The notes under the pieces: generated by a model | Told to the model about the DNA's origin: nothing | Databases searched by the model: none | Seen by the model: only the letters and a program-made list of their open reading frames with translations | From: Saccharomonospora viridis DSM 43017 | GTDB lineage: Bacteria; Actinomycetota; Actinomycetes; Mycobacteriales; Pseudonocardiaceae | Length of the DNA stretch: 64,000 nucleotides | Assembly: GCF_000023865.1 (NCBI RefSeq) | Contig: NC_013159.1 | Span: forward strand, 3,126,001-3,190,000 | Direction: 5' to 3' | Made by a program: the position numbers and the translations under genes | Shown here: positions 10,297-18,425 of the stretch, piece after piece | Position numbering within the stretch: position 1 is the first letter of the stretch | Layout of the letters: each line of letters opens with the position of its first letter

Positions 10297-10533
10297 GGGA
10301 GAACACCTCCACTCGCGTCCGAGTTCGTACCGAGGTCGAAAACGGCTTCGGAGACCACGCACCAATACTGCCCCAACAGTACAGTCCGGTGGGCTTGTCT
10401 ACACGATTTTTCGGCGCGATGAGATGATACTGATCACTAACGATGTCTTGTCCCGTCGTGGACTTCGTCGGACCGGTCGTCCCGGCCGAGCCGACTTGGC
10501 CCACATGACCGACACGCGCGAGAGGATTGGCGA

Positions 10534-11922
10534 GTGCCGCTCATTCCACAGGATCGGCCGTCGCCAGGAATCGTTATGCCGGATATGGCGGACAGCGGGG
10601 CCGTGAGCAGGGAGTCGAGGCCCACGCGCCCACCGAGTGATCGCTCCGGGAGTCTCAAAGACCGCCGAGCGCTACTGCCTCGTAACTGGGCTTTGTGGAC
10701 CAGGCCGAGGCGGTTCATCGTCTTCCTGATCACCATGGAAGTGTTGTCGGTGGGCGGGTTCGCGGCGGCGTTCGCCCACTCGCCTCAGCCCACCGGCTCG
10801 GACTGGCTCGAGTTCACCATCCTCGCGGCCGGCGCGACAGTACACATACAATTGACCCGCCGCCAAGAAGAACGGCGTCGGAACCGTACGAAGACCGTCC
10901 TCATCGACCTCACCGCCGTATGGGTTTTCCCGGCGACGTTGGTGCTTCCCGCCACGGTCGCCGTGTTGTTGGTCGTCGTCATCCGGATCCAGCGTTGGTT
11001 CGTCGCGCGGAGACCCGCACACAATTTCATTTATTCGTCCCTTGCGCACGGTCTTGCGGCCGCATTGGCCAATCTCTGCTACATGGCGATGGGGCCCCGC
11101 GACTGGACCACGTTGACCGCGGCTGAGTCACTGCGGGAATTCGGGCTCATCCTGGCCACGGCCCTGGTGTACGAAGGAGTGCAGGTCCTCTACGTCGGCG
11201 GGATCCTCGCTCTCGGCTCTCCCTCCCCGACCGTCCGAACGGTCCTGGGCAGCAAGGCCGACAACCTGCTGGAGGCCATCACCACCGGACTCGGAGCCGT
11301 GACCGCGGTACTGGTGGTCACCATGCCCCCCGCCGTGGCGATCATGGCGGTGGTGACCGTGGTGTTCAACCGACTCGCCGAACTCGACCAGCTGCAGGAC
11401 GCGGTCGTCACCGACCCCAAGACAGGTCTGCTCAACATGCGCGGCTGGACGGAGTCGGCCGAGCGCGCCCTCAATCGTGTCCGGCGCTCGGGGAGCACAC
11501 TCGCCGTGCTCATGGTGGATCTCGACCACTTCAAACAAATCAACGACACGTTCGGACATCCTGCGGGGGACGACGCGCTCGCCGCGGTGGCGAATGCGCT
11601 GTCCAGCGTCACCCGGCCCGCCGACCTCGTCGGTCGGTTCGGCGGCGAGGAGTTCCTGCTGCTGCTTCCCAACGCCGATGCCGCGGCCGCCGAACTCGCG
11701 GCAGAACGGGTCCGGACCACCATCGCCGCGTTGCGAATCCCCACCACCGACAAACGAGGTGCCCAGGTCACCATCAGTGGTCGCACGGCGTCCATCGGTA
11801 TAGCGGTGTTCCCTCGACACGCCGACGACCTCGACGGCCTGCTCCAGGCCGCGGACACGGCGGTGTACGACGCGAAGGAAGCCGGACGTAACCGCATCAG
11901 CTTCGCACCCGTACCGCATTGA
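10534..11922 (+). CDS. Membrane-bound diguanylate cyclase (GGDEF domain)
   Basis: 462 residues from a GTG at 10534 (GAGAGG about 9 nt upstream; an ATG at 10576 is an alternative). Residues about 60-270 contain six to eight hydrophobic helices. The C-terminal GGDEF domain runs from about 290. It shows DLDHFKQINDTFGHPAGDD and the active-site loop GGEEF near residue 370, so it should be catalytically competent and make cyclic di-GMP from two GTP. An RxxD (RPAD) five residues before GGEEF is the product-inhibition I-site. The membrane part is presumably the sensor. It lies next to the mini-ORF array. Confidence 0.9.
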   Translation: MPLIPQDRPSPGIVMPDMADSGAVSRESRPTRPPSDRSGSLKDRRALLPRNWALWTRPRRFIVFLITMEVLSVGGFAAAFAHSPQPTGSDWLEFTILAAGATVHIQLTRRQEERRRNRTKTVLIDLTAVWVFPATLVLPATVAVLLVVVIRIQRWFVARRPAHNFIYSSLAHGLAAALANLCYMAMGPRDWTTLTAAESLREFGLILATALVYEGVQVLYVGGILALGSPSPTVRTVLGSKADNLLEAITTGLGAVTAVLVVTMPPAVAIMAVVTVVFNRLAELDQLQDAVVTDPKTGLLNMRGWTESAERALNRVRRSGSTLAVLMVDLDHFKQINDTFGHPAGDDALAAVANALSSVTRPADLVGRFGGEEFLLLLPNADAAAAELAAERVRTTIAALRIPTTDKRGAQVTISGRTASIGIAVFPRHADDLDGLLQAADTAVYDAKEAGRNRISFAPVPH

Positions 11923-12005
11923 TCCCGCCTCGTCGGGGTCGTCGGCGACGCATCGGGTGGGATTGAGCGGACGGCGAACGGCCTCGGGACAGCGGACACC
12001 GACGA

Positions 12006-12027
12006 ATTCGGTCGCGTAGTACCGAAT
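12006..12027. promoter_or_regulatory. 7-bp inverted repeat between the GGDEF and phospholipase genes
   Basis: ATTCGGT (12006-12012) and ACCGAAT (12021-12027) form perfect arms around an 8-nt centre. It lies 84 bp after the cyclase stop and 91 bp before the next start. It could be an operator or a weak terminator; there is no T-tract. Confidence 0.35.
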
Positions 12028-12117
12028 GGTGCATCCAGCACGTCAATGGTTGAAACCGCACACCATAACACGACCCCCGAGTGATCGCCCCATTCCACCG
12101 CTGTCACTCTTTCAGGT

Positions 12118-14295
12118 ATGTCCGTCCGCCGGAGACCGCATGCACGCTGCCGGAATCTGCTGGGCGGTGCCACCCGACTTCTCGTGTTGATGTTCGTGGT
12201 GGTGGGCTTCGGACTCGCGGCATCACGTTCCCCCGCCGTCCCCGAGACAGGTCCCGCCGAGGGGGACGTGGCCGACGCCGAACGAGCCATCGAGGCGCTT
12301 CTCGACCCCGACCGATCCGCGGAGGCACTGACCCTGCTGCCCTCCGACTTCACAGTGGTCACGGGGGTCCGAGTCGGGACACAGCCCGCGCTCGACGGCA
12401 CGGTCAGAGCCGTGCACGTCGGGGGCGGATGTTCCGCACCGTGGGGCGACGACAGCACCCGGTGGGACTTCGGCACGCCATGCCGCTCCCATGACCTCGG
12501 CTACGACCTGTTGCGCTACGCCGAGAAGAAAGGCAGTCCGCTCGAGCCGGACCTGCGGGAAGCACTCGATGAGCGGTTGTCCGAGGACATGTACGCCACG
12601 TGCGACATCAACCCGCAGGAATCACGGTCCCTGTGCCGAGGTGTCGCCGCGATCTACACGGCCGGACTCGTGGTGAACTCCTGGCACCAACGCTGGGGGC
12701 CACCCGTCGGCGAGCCCGTGTTGCCACTGCTGGCGGGTGTGGTGGCCATCGGGGTCCTCCTGTGGCACCGACTCCGTGACCGCCTCCTGTCCGCACCGGC
12801 CCGCACACCGCGAGCACGTCCGGAACGGACGGACCGGAAAAGTCCGGTGCTGTTCGCCACCCCTTGGACACTCCTCGGCGTCGGCAGTGTGGGAGTCCTC
12901 GTCCTCGGGGAGTCGGGGGTGGCGTTGGCCCAGTGGGCGGGAGCTCCCCCCTCCTGGCTATGGCCACTGACCTGGATCGCGCAGACCGCGGTGGTGTTCT
13001 TCTTCGCGGTGGGCCACACCAACGCCGCGACCTGGAACGCGATCGTCCGCGCAGGCGGTGGCGTCCGCGCCTATCTGGCCCACCGGGCCGGCTGGCTGCT
13101 GCAACTGGCGCTGGTGTTCGCGATCGTCGCCTTCGCCCTGCCCTTGGCGTTGGAATTGCTGCGCGTGCCCCCCTCGACCATCGACGCGGTGGTGCGGGTC
13201 GCGCTGCATCCGCTGTGGTTGCTCGGCTTCTACCTCCTCACGGTGTTCCTCACCCCGGCGATGCCGGCTCTGCAGCGACGAATACCCCGCCTGCTTCCCG
13301 TGACACTGACGGTCCTGCTAGCGGGGACTGAATGGCTGAGTACCCGCACGACCTCGTCATGGCCCCACCACGTCGGGACGTTGGCGCTCGCGCTGCTGGC
13401 CCAACACGCCGCGTTCGCCCATCGAAACGGCTTCGTACCTTCTCGTCTGCAGTTGGCCCTCAGCGGCGGGGCCGCGTTCGGCGCCTTGGTACTCGGTGTC
13501 GTGACGGGTGCGCTGCCCTTCGCGATGCTCGGGCTCGCCGAGGCCCCTCCCGCACTGGCGGGTCCGACGACGTCCGTGCTGCTGATCGGATTGGTGCAGC
13601 TTTCCCTCCTCGGGCTGTTCCGCTCCCGGCTGATGCGGACAGCGCACCGCCCGGAACTTCTGCGTGCGGCGGGTCTCGTCTCCCGCGTGCCGATGAGCTT
13701 GTACCTGCTCTTCCTCGTCGCCGTGCTGCTGCTCGTCTCGGCCGTCTACCTACCCCGTTTCGGCCTCGATCTCGGCCGGTTCGTGCAACCCCGCGCGGTG
13801 TTGGCCGTCGCGCTGCTCGTAGGCCCCGCCGTACTGGTGTTTTTCGGTTTCGAGCGGCACGTCTGGCACCGCCCTCACCTAGTGCCGATGTGGAATCCCG
13901 CACAGCATGGTCTCGACCGTGTGCTGTCCCACACCGCGACCGCCGCCGGACTGGGCTTCGCGGTCATCGGGCTCTTCGGTTTCGCACTCACCACACTCGG
14001 CACCGAATTGTCCGGTTTGCAGGGACTTCTGCTCGATCCGGTGCAGAGTCTGGTGCAACTGTTGCTGGGGATGTCGTTGTTGCACAGCGTGCGCACGGGT
14101 TCCACGAACGCCCCCAGCACATGGGTACTCACCGCCGCCGCCTGCATTCCACCGTTGCTGTCGGTGACCGCGACGTCCTCTCCCGACACACTCGGCCTAG
14201 CCGTGCACACCTCAGCCTGCCTGCTTGCCGCTGCCGCCGCTGCCGTGACGACGGCGGCCGCGCTGACATCGCCCGGTCGGCGAGCGAAGGTCTGA
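12118..14295 (+). CDS. Phospholipase A2-like domain fused to a polytopic membrane domain
   Basis: 725 residues. A basic N-terminus and a hydrophobic segment (LLVLMFVVVGFGLAA) form a signal sequence or anchor. Residues about 105-175 match the bacterial secreted phospholipase A2 fold: Cys-rich, with FGTPCRSHDLGYD holding the catalytic His-Asp pair, and later CDINPQESRSLCRGVA. From about residue 195 to the end come roughly 12 hydrophobic helices with no transporter motif that I recognise; the topology resembles acyltransferase-type membrane domains only loosely. The enzyme domain should face outside the membrane. Such a fusion is unusual, since typical bacterial PLA2 proteins are small and free. 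Confidence 0.72.
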   Translation: MSVRRRPHARCRNLLGGATRLLVLMFVVVGFGLAASRSPAVPETGPAEGDVADAERAIEALLDPDRSAEALTLLPSDFTVVTGVRVGTQPALDGTVRAVHVGGGCSAPWGDDSTRWDFGTPCRSHDLGYDLLRYAEKKGSPLEPDLREALDERLSEDMYATCDINPQESRSLCRGVAAIYTAGLVVNSWHQRWGPPVGEPVLPLLAGVVAIGVLLWHRLRDRLLSAPARTPRARPERTDRKSPVLFATPWTLLGVGSVGVLVLGESGVALAQWAGAPPSWLWPLTWIAQTAVVFFFAVGHTNAATWNAIVRAGGGVRAYLAHRAGWLLQLALVFAIVAFALPLALELLRVPPSTIDAVVRVALHPLWLLGFYLLTVFLTPAMPALQRRIPRLLPVTLTVLLAGTEWLSTRTTSSWPHHVGTLALALLAQHAAFAHRNGFVPSRLQLALSGGAAFGALVLGVVTGALPFAMLGLAEAPPALAGPTTSVLLIGLVQLSLLGLFRSRLMRTAHRPELLRAAGLVSRVPMSLYLLFLVAVLLLVSAVYLPRFGLDLGRFVQPRAVLAVALLVGPAVLVFFGFERHVWHRPHLVPMWNPAQHGLDRVLSHTATAAGLGFAVIGLFGFALTTLGTELSGLQGLLLDPVQSLVQLLLGMSLLHSVRTGSTNAPSTWVLTAAACIPPLLSVTATSSPDTLGLAVHTSACLLAAAAAAVTTAAALTSPGRRAKV

Positions 14296-14442
14296 AAAAC
14301 CGCAACAAGCGGGGTGGGTATCGGTGTCTTCACGTCCCCGTGTGGCACCCTACGACAACCGCACCCCGTTTCCACACGTCTGTTCCCGTAAGAGGACCGT
14401 GCAGGCACGTCGGGAAAGCAGCGACGGAAAGGAGCCGCTGGC

Positions 14443-16209
14443 GTGGAACGACCGCCGGGAGACGACCCGCGCCATCCCCGACCACCGCGCCGAGGGACAC
14501 GGCGCGATGCGGACGCGACTCGCCGTGTCCCGCCTCGCGGCGGCACGGACCGCGCACGGGGCAGACAGTCGGGGCGCAGGTCCTCTCCCCCGGTCCGGGA
14601 CAGCGGTCGCTCCCGCTCCGGAGCACGTGGGGCGGACGAGGTGCGACGTCGTCCCACGAGCACGCGTGGGGATCACCGGGGACGTCGGGCCGGGCGACCG
14701 GACGGAAGCTCCGTCAGGGCGGTTCCCGCTTCGGAGCAGAAGCGCAGCAAGGGCGGGACCGGGGCCCGGATCGTCCTGGCCATGGTCTCCGTGCTGGTGT
14801 TGACCATCACCGGCTACGCCTGGGCGGCCATGAAAGGTTTGGTGGACGGCCTCACGATGGCGGACGTCATCGGGGAGGACACGGGTGAGCTACCGGCGGA
14901 CGGGGCGCGTGACATCCTCCTCGTCGGCATGGACAGCCGGGTCGACGCACAGGGCAACCCGCTGCCGCAGGACATGCTGGCCAAACTGAACGCCGGTGTC
15001 GCCGACGGCGAGCTCAACACCGACACGTTGATCCTGGTGCACATCCCCAACGACGGCCGCAAGGCGGTGGCGTTGTCACTGCCGAGGGATTCGTACGTCA
15101 ACATCCCCGGCTTCGGCCAACACAAGATCAACTCAGCGTATGCGCGGGGTAAGGCCGCCGCGAAGGAACGGTTACGCCAGGAAGGCGTCACCGACGAGCA
15201 GGAACTCGAGGTCCGTAGCAACCAGGAGGGCGCCAAGACCCTCATCGCGACGGTCGAAGCGCTCACGGGACAGACCGTCGACAACTACGCCTCGATCAAC
15301 TTGTTGGGGTTCTACGAGATCACCAACGCCGTCGGCGGTGTCGAGGTGTGCCTGAACCAGGCGACCCGTGACCCGTATTCGGGCGCGAACTTCAAGGCCG
15401 GCAGGCAGTCGATCTCCGGAGTGGACGCGTTGGCGTTCGTGCGACAACGACACGGACTGCTACGCGGAGACCTCGACCGAGTCGTACGCCAGCAGGTGTT
15501 CCTGGCCGGATTGGCCAACAAGGTGTTGTCGGCGGGCACGCTCACGGACCCGGGGAAGTTGGAGCGACTGACCGAGGCCATCAAGAAATCGGTCGTGGTG
15601 AACAAGGGCTGGGACATCCTGTCGTTCGCCCAACAGATGAAGGATTTCACCGGTGGCCAGATCGAGTTCCACACCATCCCGATCGAGAATCCGGAATTCG
15701 AGACTCCGGACGGACTCGCCATCAAGATCAACCCCAGTGAGGTGCGGAATTTCGTGGCGAAGCTCTCCGGCAGGAAAGCCGAGGCGTCACCGACCCCCGC
15801 CCCCGAGGAGATCACCGTCGACATCTACAACACGTCGAACATCCAAGGCCTGGCCAGCAGTGTCTCGGAGGCACTGGTCGCACAGGGTTTCACGCAGGGC
15901 GAGGTGGCCAACGACACGCCGCGACAAAGCAGTGTGGTGCAGTCCGCCTCCGGTGAGCGGTCCTCCGCGGAGGCGGTGGCCGCGGCGTTGGGTAGGGAGA
16001 TCGCCGTGGAGGAGAACCCGGACGTCAGTCCCGGCCACGTACGCGTTCTGCTCGCCCCCGACTATCAGCAAAACGGTAACTCCACGCCGGGCGCTCCCGC
16101 CGGAGGCGGCAACACACCCGGGACCTCGGTGACGGGAGCCCCTCGACAAGCCGGTGAGGAGGCGGCCGAACAACCGATCACAGCCGATGGTGTGACGTGT
16201 GTGAACTGA
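14443..16209 (+). CDS. LytR-CpsA-Psr (LCP) family cell-wall glycopolymer ligase
   Basis: 588 residues from a GTG with AAAGGAG 8 nt upstream. The first 100 residues are a long, Arg- and Pro-rich cytosolic tail, followed by one membrane helix (VLAMVSVLVLTITGYAWAAM). The LCP catalytic domain then shows DILLVGMDSR, LILVHIPNDGRKAVALSLPRD, the HKINSAYARG segment and DALAFVRQRHGLLRGDLDRVVRQQ, whose Arg residues bind pyrophosphate. A LytR_C domain (VDIYNTSNIQGLASSVSEALVAQGF) lies near 445-530. The protein transfers polyprenyl-linked glycopolymers such as arabinogalactan to peptidoglycan outside the cell. Confidence 0.93.
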   Translation: MERPPGDDPRHPRPPRRGTRRDADATRRVPPRGGTDRARGRQSGRRSSPPVRDSGRSRSGARGADEVRRRPTSTRGDHRGRRAGRPDGSSVRAVPASEQKRSKGGTGARIVLAMVSVLVLTITGYAWAAMKGLVDGLTMADVIGEDTGELPADGARDILLVGMDSRVDAQGNPLPQDMLAKLNAGVADGELNTDTLILVHIPNDGRKAVALSLPRDSYVNIPGFGQHKINSAYARGKAAAKERLRQEGVTDEQELEVRSNQEGAKTLIATVEALTGQTVDNYASINLLGFYEITNAVGGVEVCLNQATRDPYSGANFKAGRQSISGVDALAFVRQRHGLLRGDLDRVVRQQVFLAGLANKVLSAGTLTDPGKLERLTEAIKKSVVVNKGWDILSFAQQMKDFTGGQIEFHTIPIENPEFETPDGLAIKINPSEVRNFVAKLSGRKAEASPTPAPEEITVDIYNTSNIQGLASSVSEALVAQGFTQGEVANDTPRQSSVVQSASGERSSAEAVAAALGREIAVEENPDVSPGHVRVLLAPDYQQNGNSTPGAPAGGGNTPGTSVTGAPRQAGEEAAEQPITADGVTCVN

Positions 16210-16261
16210 CTCCCGAGCCCTAATCACCCCTGAGTGACTCCGACCGACTCGGACTGGTGTG

Positions 16262-16300
16262 AACCGGCCGGTTGAATACTCCTTTCGGAGGATCTATAGC
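16262..16300 (+). promoter_or_regulatory. Sigma70-type promoter with overlapping palindromes upstream of the XRE regulator
   Basis: TTGAAT at 16272-16277 and TATAGC at 16295-16300 are separated by exactly 17 bp. A perfect 12-bp palindrome AACCGGCCGGTT (16262-16273) overlaps the -35 element, and CTCC/GGAG (16279-16290) sits in the spacer. The positions suggest repression, possibly autoregulation by the downstream XRE protein. The start codon is 100 bp further on, leaving a long leader. Confidence 0.55.
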
Positions 16301-16400
16301 GGGTCAGTGGGGTTTTCTCGGGTTCGCCGCGTAAGCGAAGGGCTCCCCGCCCATTCACATGTCGTAGGAACGACGTAGCCGAGACGGGCAGGGGGCACTG

Positions 16401-16865
16401 TTGATCGACACCGACGCTTACCAGAGGATCCTGGGCGAGGAGCTGCGCAAGCTGCGGACCGAGCGCGGTTGGACCCGTAAGGAATTGGGCGAGAAGCTCC
16501 AGAGCGGTATCTCACTGCAGACTCTGGCGACCTACGAACTGGGCACCCGACAGTGCTCGGTGGTCCGGTTGGCCGAGCTCTGTCTCGCGCTGGACGAACT
16601 TCCGCAGAACCTGCTCGCTCGCGTCCACAACAGGCTGTTCGCCCACGAGAACGGTCAGGTGCGGGTCAACCTGGCCGACGTCGTCGCGGACGAACAACCC
16701 GAGCTCCTGCCACTGCGCCGTTGGGCGAGAGGCAGGCTCGCCGCGGGCGGCTCCGCGGACGTCCGATTCGACCGGACCACGCTGGAACAGCTCGCGGCGC
16801 TGTGTGGCCTACGCACCGAGGAGCTACTCACCCGGCTGAAGAAGCTGTCAGCCGCCGCCCTGTAG
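16401..16865 (+). CDS. XRE-family HTH transcriptional regulator, 154 aa
   Basis: The TTG at 16401 follows an AGGGGGC Shine-Dalgarno. Residues about 8-70 form a lambda-repressor type helix-turn-helix (LGEELRKLRTERGWTRKELGEKL, SLQTLATYELGTRQCS). The remaining half is an actinobacterial extension without a known domain; it ends in a helical LRTEELLTRLKKL segment. Such small XRE regulators are widespread in Actinobacteria and often control development or metabolism. The gene's 3' end overlaps the convergent monooxygenase gene by 38 bp. Confidence 0.87.
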   Translation: MIDTDAYQRILGEELRKLRTERGWTRKELGEKLQSGISLQTLATYELGTRQCSVVRLAELCLALDELPQNLLARVHNRLFAHENGQVRVNLADVVADEQPELLPLRRWARGRLAAGGSADVRFDRTTLEQLAALCGLRTEELLTRLKKLSAAAL

Positions 16866-18345
16866 CGGCCGAGACCCGCCGGTGGAGCCGGAAATCACCG
16901 GGTTCGAGCTTGCGGGTCCGCATCCAGTACCGCCAGGTGAAGCCTGGCCATATGGTGCGGTTGACGCCCTGCGAGTCGAGATACCAGCTGGTGCAGCCAC
17001 CACGCGTCCAGACGCCTTTCGCGAGCTTGCGCTGGATGTCGGCGTTGAACTGGGCCTGCGTGTCGGCACGGACCTCGATGGCGTCGGCCCCGTGGTCCTC
17101 CACGTAACGTATGGCCTCGGCGATGTAGCGGATCTGCTGCTCGATCATGAAGACCACCGAGTTGTGCCCGAGCCCGGTGTTGGGGCCGAGGAGGAAGAAC
17201 AGGTTCGGGTAGCCGGTGACCGTGATGCCGAGGTGGGTCTGCATGCCCTGCTCGGCCCATTGCTTGCCGAGGTTGACGCCATGCGCGCCGACGATGTCGA
17301 GGTCGTCGAAGGCGTCGGTGACGCGGAAGCCGGTCCCGTAGATGATGGCGTCCACTTCGCGTTCCGTCCCGGCCTTGTCGATGATGCCGGTCTCGGTGAC
17401 CTCGGCGATACCGTCGGTGACGACTTCGACGTTGTCGCGCGCCAGCGCCGGATAGTAGTCGTTGGAGATCAGCACACGTTTGCAGCCCATCACATAGTCG
17501 GGCGTGAGCTTGGCCCGCAACACCGGGTCGGAGATGCTCTTCTCGATATGGCGCTCCGCGATCTTCTGCGCGAATTTCATGATGCGCGGATCACCGTTGA
17601 AGCCGACGGCCCGCAGCTCCAGCGACCAGTAGATCAGGTCCCGGTAGACGCGCTGAGCGAGTGGCACACGCTCGAACAGACGTTTGGCCCACTCGGGCAT
17701 GGCACGGTCCGGCTTCGGCATCACCCACGGCGGTGTGCGCTGGAACAGGTGCAGTTCCCGCACCTGTTCCGCGATCTTGGGCACGAACTGGATGGCGCTG
17801 GCGCCGGTTCCGATCACGGCGACCCGTTTGCCCCGCAGGTCGTAATCGTGGTCCCACCGGGCCGAGTGGAACGTCGTCCCCTTGAACCGTTCGATCCCGG
17901 GCAGCTGGGGAATCTGCGGGATGTGCAACGCCCCCACCCCGCACACGAGGTAGCGGGCCACGAACTCGTCACCGCTCGCCGTTGTAACGTGCCAGCGGTG
18001 TTCGTCGGTGTCCCAGCGCGCTCCCGTCATCTCCTGACCGAAGCGGATGTACCGGTAGAGTCCGTACTTCGTCGCGACGCCGCGCAGGTAATCGAGGATC
18101 TCCGGCTGCGGTGAGAAGGAGCGCGACCAGTGCGGATTCTGTTCGAACGAGAACGAGTACATGTGGGACTGGACGTCGCACGCACAGCCGGGATAGGTGT
18201 TGTCGCGCCACGTACCGCCGACCTCGTCGGCTTTCTCCAGCACGACGAAGTCCTCCCGTCCGTCTTTGATCAACTGGATCGCCATGCCGAGGCCGGAGAA
18301 TCCGGTTCCGACGACGACCACACCGGTCTCGGTGCGATTACCCAT
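16828..18345 (-). CDS. Flavin-containing Baeyer-Villiger monooxygenase
   Basis: 505 residues. The FAD Rossmann motif GTGFSGLG is near residue 13, the Baeyer-Villiger fingerprint FKGTTFHSARWD near 160, and the NADPH Rossmann motif VIGTGASA near 177. The enzyme inserts one oxygen atom next to a ketone using NADPH and O2, giving esters or lactones; the substrate is unknown. It is divergent from the TetR gene, with a perfect palindrome in the shared 80-bp promoter, so it is probably controlled by that regulator. The gene's last 38 bp overlap the convergent XRE gene. Confidence 0.93.
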   Translation of the reverse strand: MGNRTETGVVVVGTGFSGLGMAIQLIKDGREDFVVLEKADEVGGTWRDNTYPGCACDVQSHMYSFSFEQNPHWSRSFSPQPEILDYLRGVATKYGLYRYIRFGQEMTGARWDTDEHRWHVTTASGDEFVARYLVCGVGALHIPQIPQLPGIERFKGTTFHSARWDHDYDLRGKRVAVIGTGASAIQFVPKIAEQVRELHLFQRTPPWVMPKPDRAMPEWAKRLFERVPLAQRVYRDLIYWSLELRAVGFNGDPRIMKFAQKIAERHIEKSISDPVLRAKLTPDYVMGCKRVLISNDYYPALARDNVEVVTDGIAEVTETGIIDKAGTEREVDAIIYGTGFRVTDAFDDLDIVGAHGVNLGKQWAEQGMQTHLGITVTGYPNLFFLLGPNTGLGHNSVVFMIEQQIRYIAEAIRYVEDHGADAIEVRADTQAQFNADIQRKLAKGVWTRGGCTSWYLDSQGVNRTIWPGFTWRYWMRTRKLEPGDFRLHRRVSAATGRRLTASSAG

Positions 18346-18387
18346 GTCCGTGCCTCCATGCGACGGTTCGTGTTACCCGGCGTCCAC

Positions 18388-18402
18388 CTTACCAAGGGTA
18401 AG
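18388..18402. promoter_or_regulatory. TetR operator candidate CTTACC-AAG-GGTAAG
   Basis: A perfect inverted repeat with 6-bp arms and a 3-bp centre lies in the 80-bp gap between the divergent monooxygenase and TetR genes. Further GTTAC elements flank it. The position and symmetry are what is expected for a TetR dimer that represses both genes. Confidence 0.65.
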
Positions 18403-18425
18403 TTACTGGGAGTAGGATAGCGATC

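Larger units (their letters stand above)
9828..10533. other. Regulatory intergenic region containing a minus-strand mini-ORF array
   Basis: About 700 bp between the MFS gene and the diguanylate cyclase, with GC content below that of the neighbours. It contains two TCACGSCGTGA palindromes (9918-9928, 9988-9998), three 21-bp mini-ORFs on the minus strand, and hairpins between them: GAGCGG/CCGCTC at 10158-10173, GACGAC/GTCGTC at 10244-10258, TCATC/GATGA at 10086-10098 and TACTG/CAGTA at 10366-10381. A 198-codon frame on the plus strand covers the area but lacks normal codon bias, and only two of the three repeats lie in its frame. Confidence 0.6.

Noticed and set aside
10109-10316. Possible CRISPR array
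   Set aside because: The conserved block is only about 15-23 bp, the spacings (93 and 68 bp) are unequal, the first two copies extend further than the third, and no cas genes are present.
10289-10504. 71-codon minus-strand frame ending at mini-ORF 3
   Set aside because: It has no ribosome-binding site of note and no family resemblance. Its codon use is weak and it probably covers the promoter of the mini-ORF array.
10010-10606. Plus-strand frame of 198 codons containing the repeated peptide AVSEVAVGH
   Set aside because: Only two of the three DNA repeats are in this frame, the codon bias is poor, and the minus-strand mini-ORFs explain all three copies with start and Shine-Dalgarno signals.
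13332-14888. Plus-strand frame of 518 codons across the PLA2 fusion and the LCP gene start
   Set aside because: Overlaps two real genes in another frame. Its translation is Arg/Pro-rich without domains.
16882-18114. Plus-strand frame of 410 codons within the Baeyer-Villiger gene
   Set aside because: Antisense shadow of a gene with diagnostic FAD, NADPH and fingerprint motifs.
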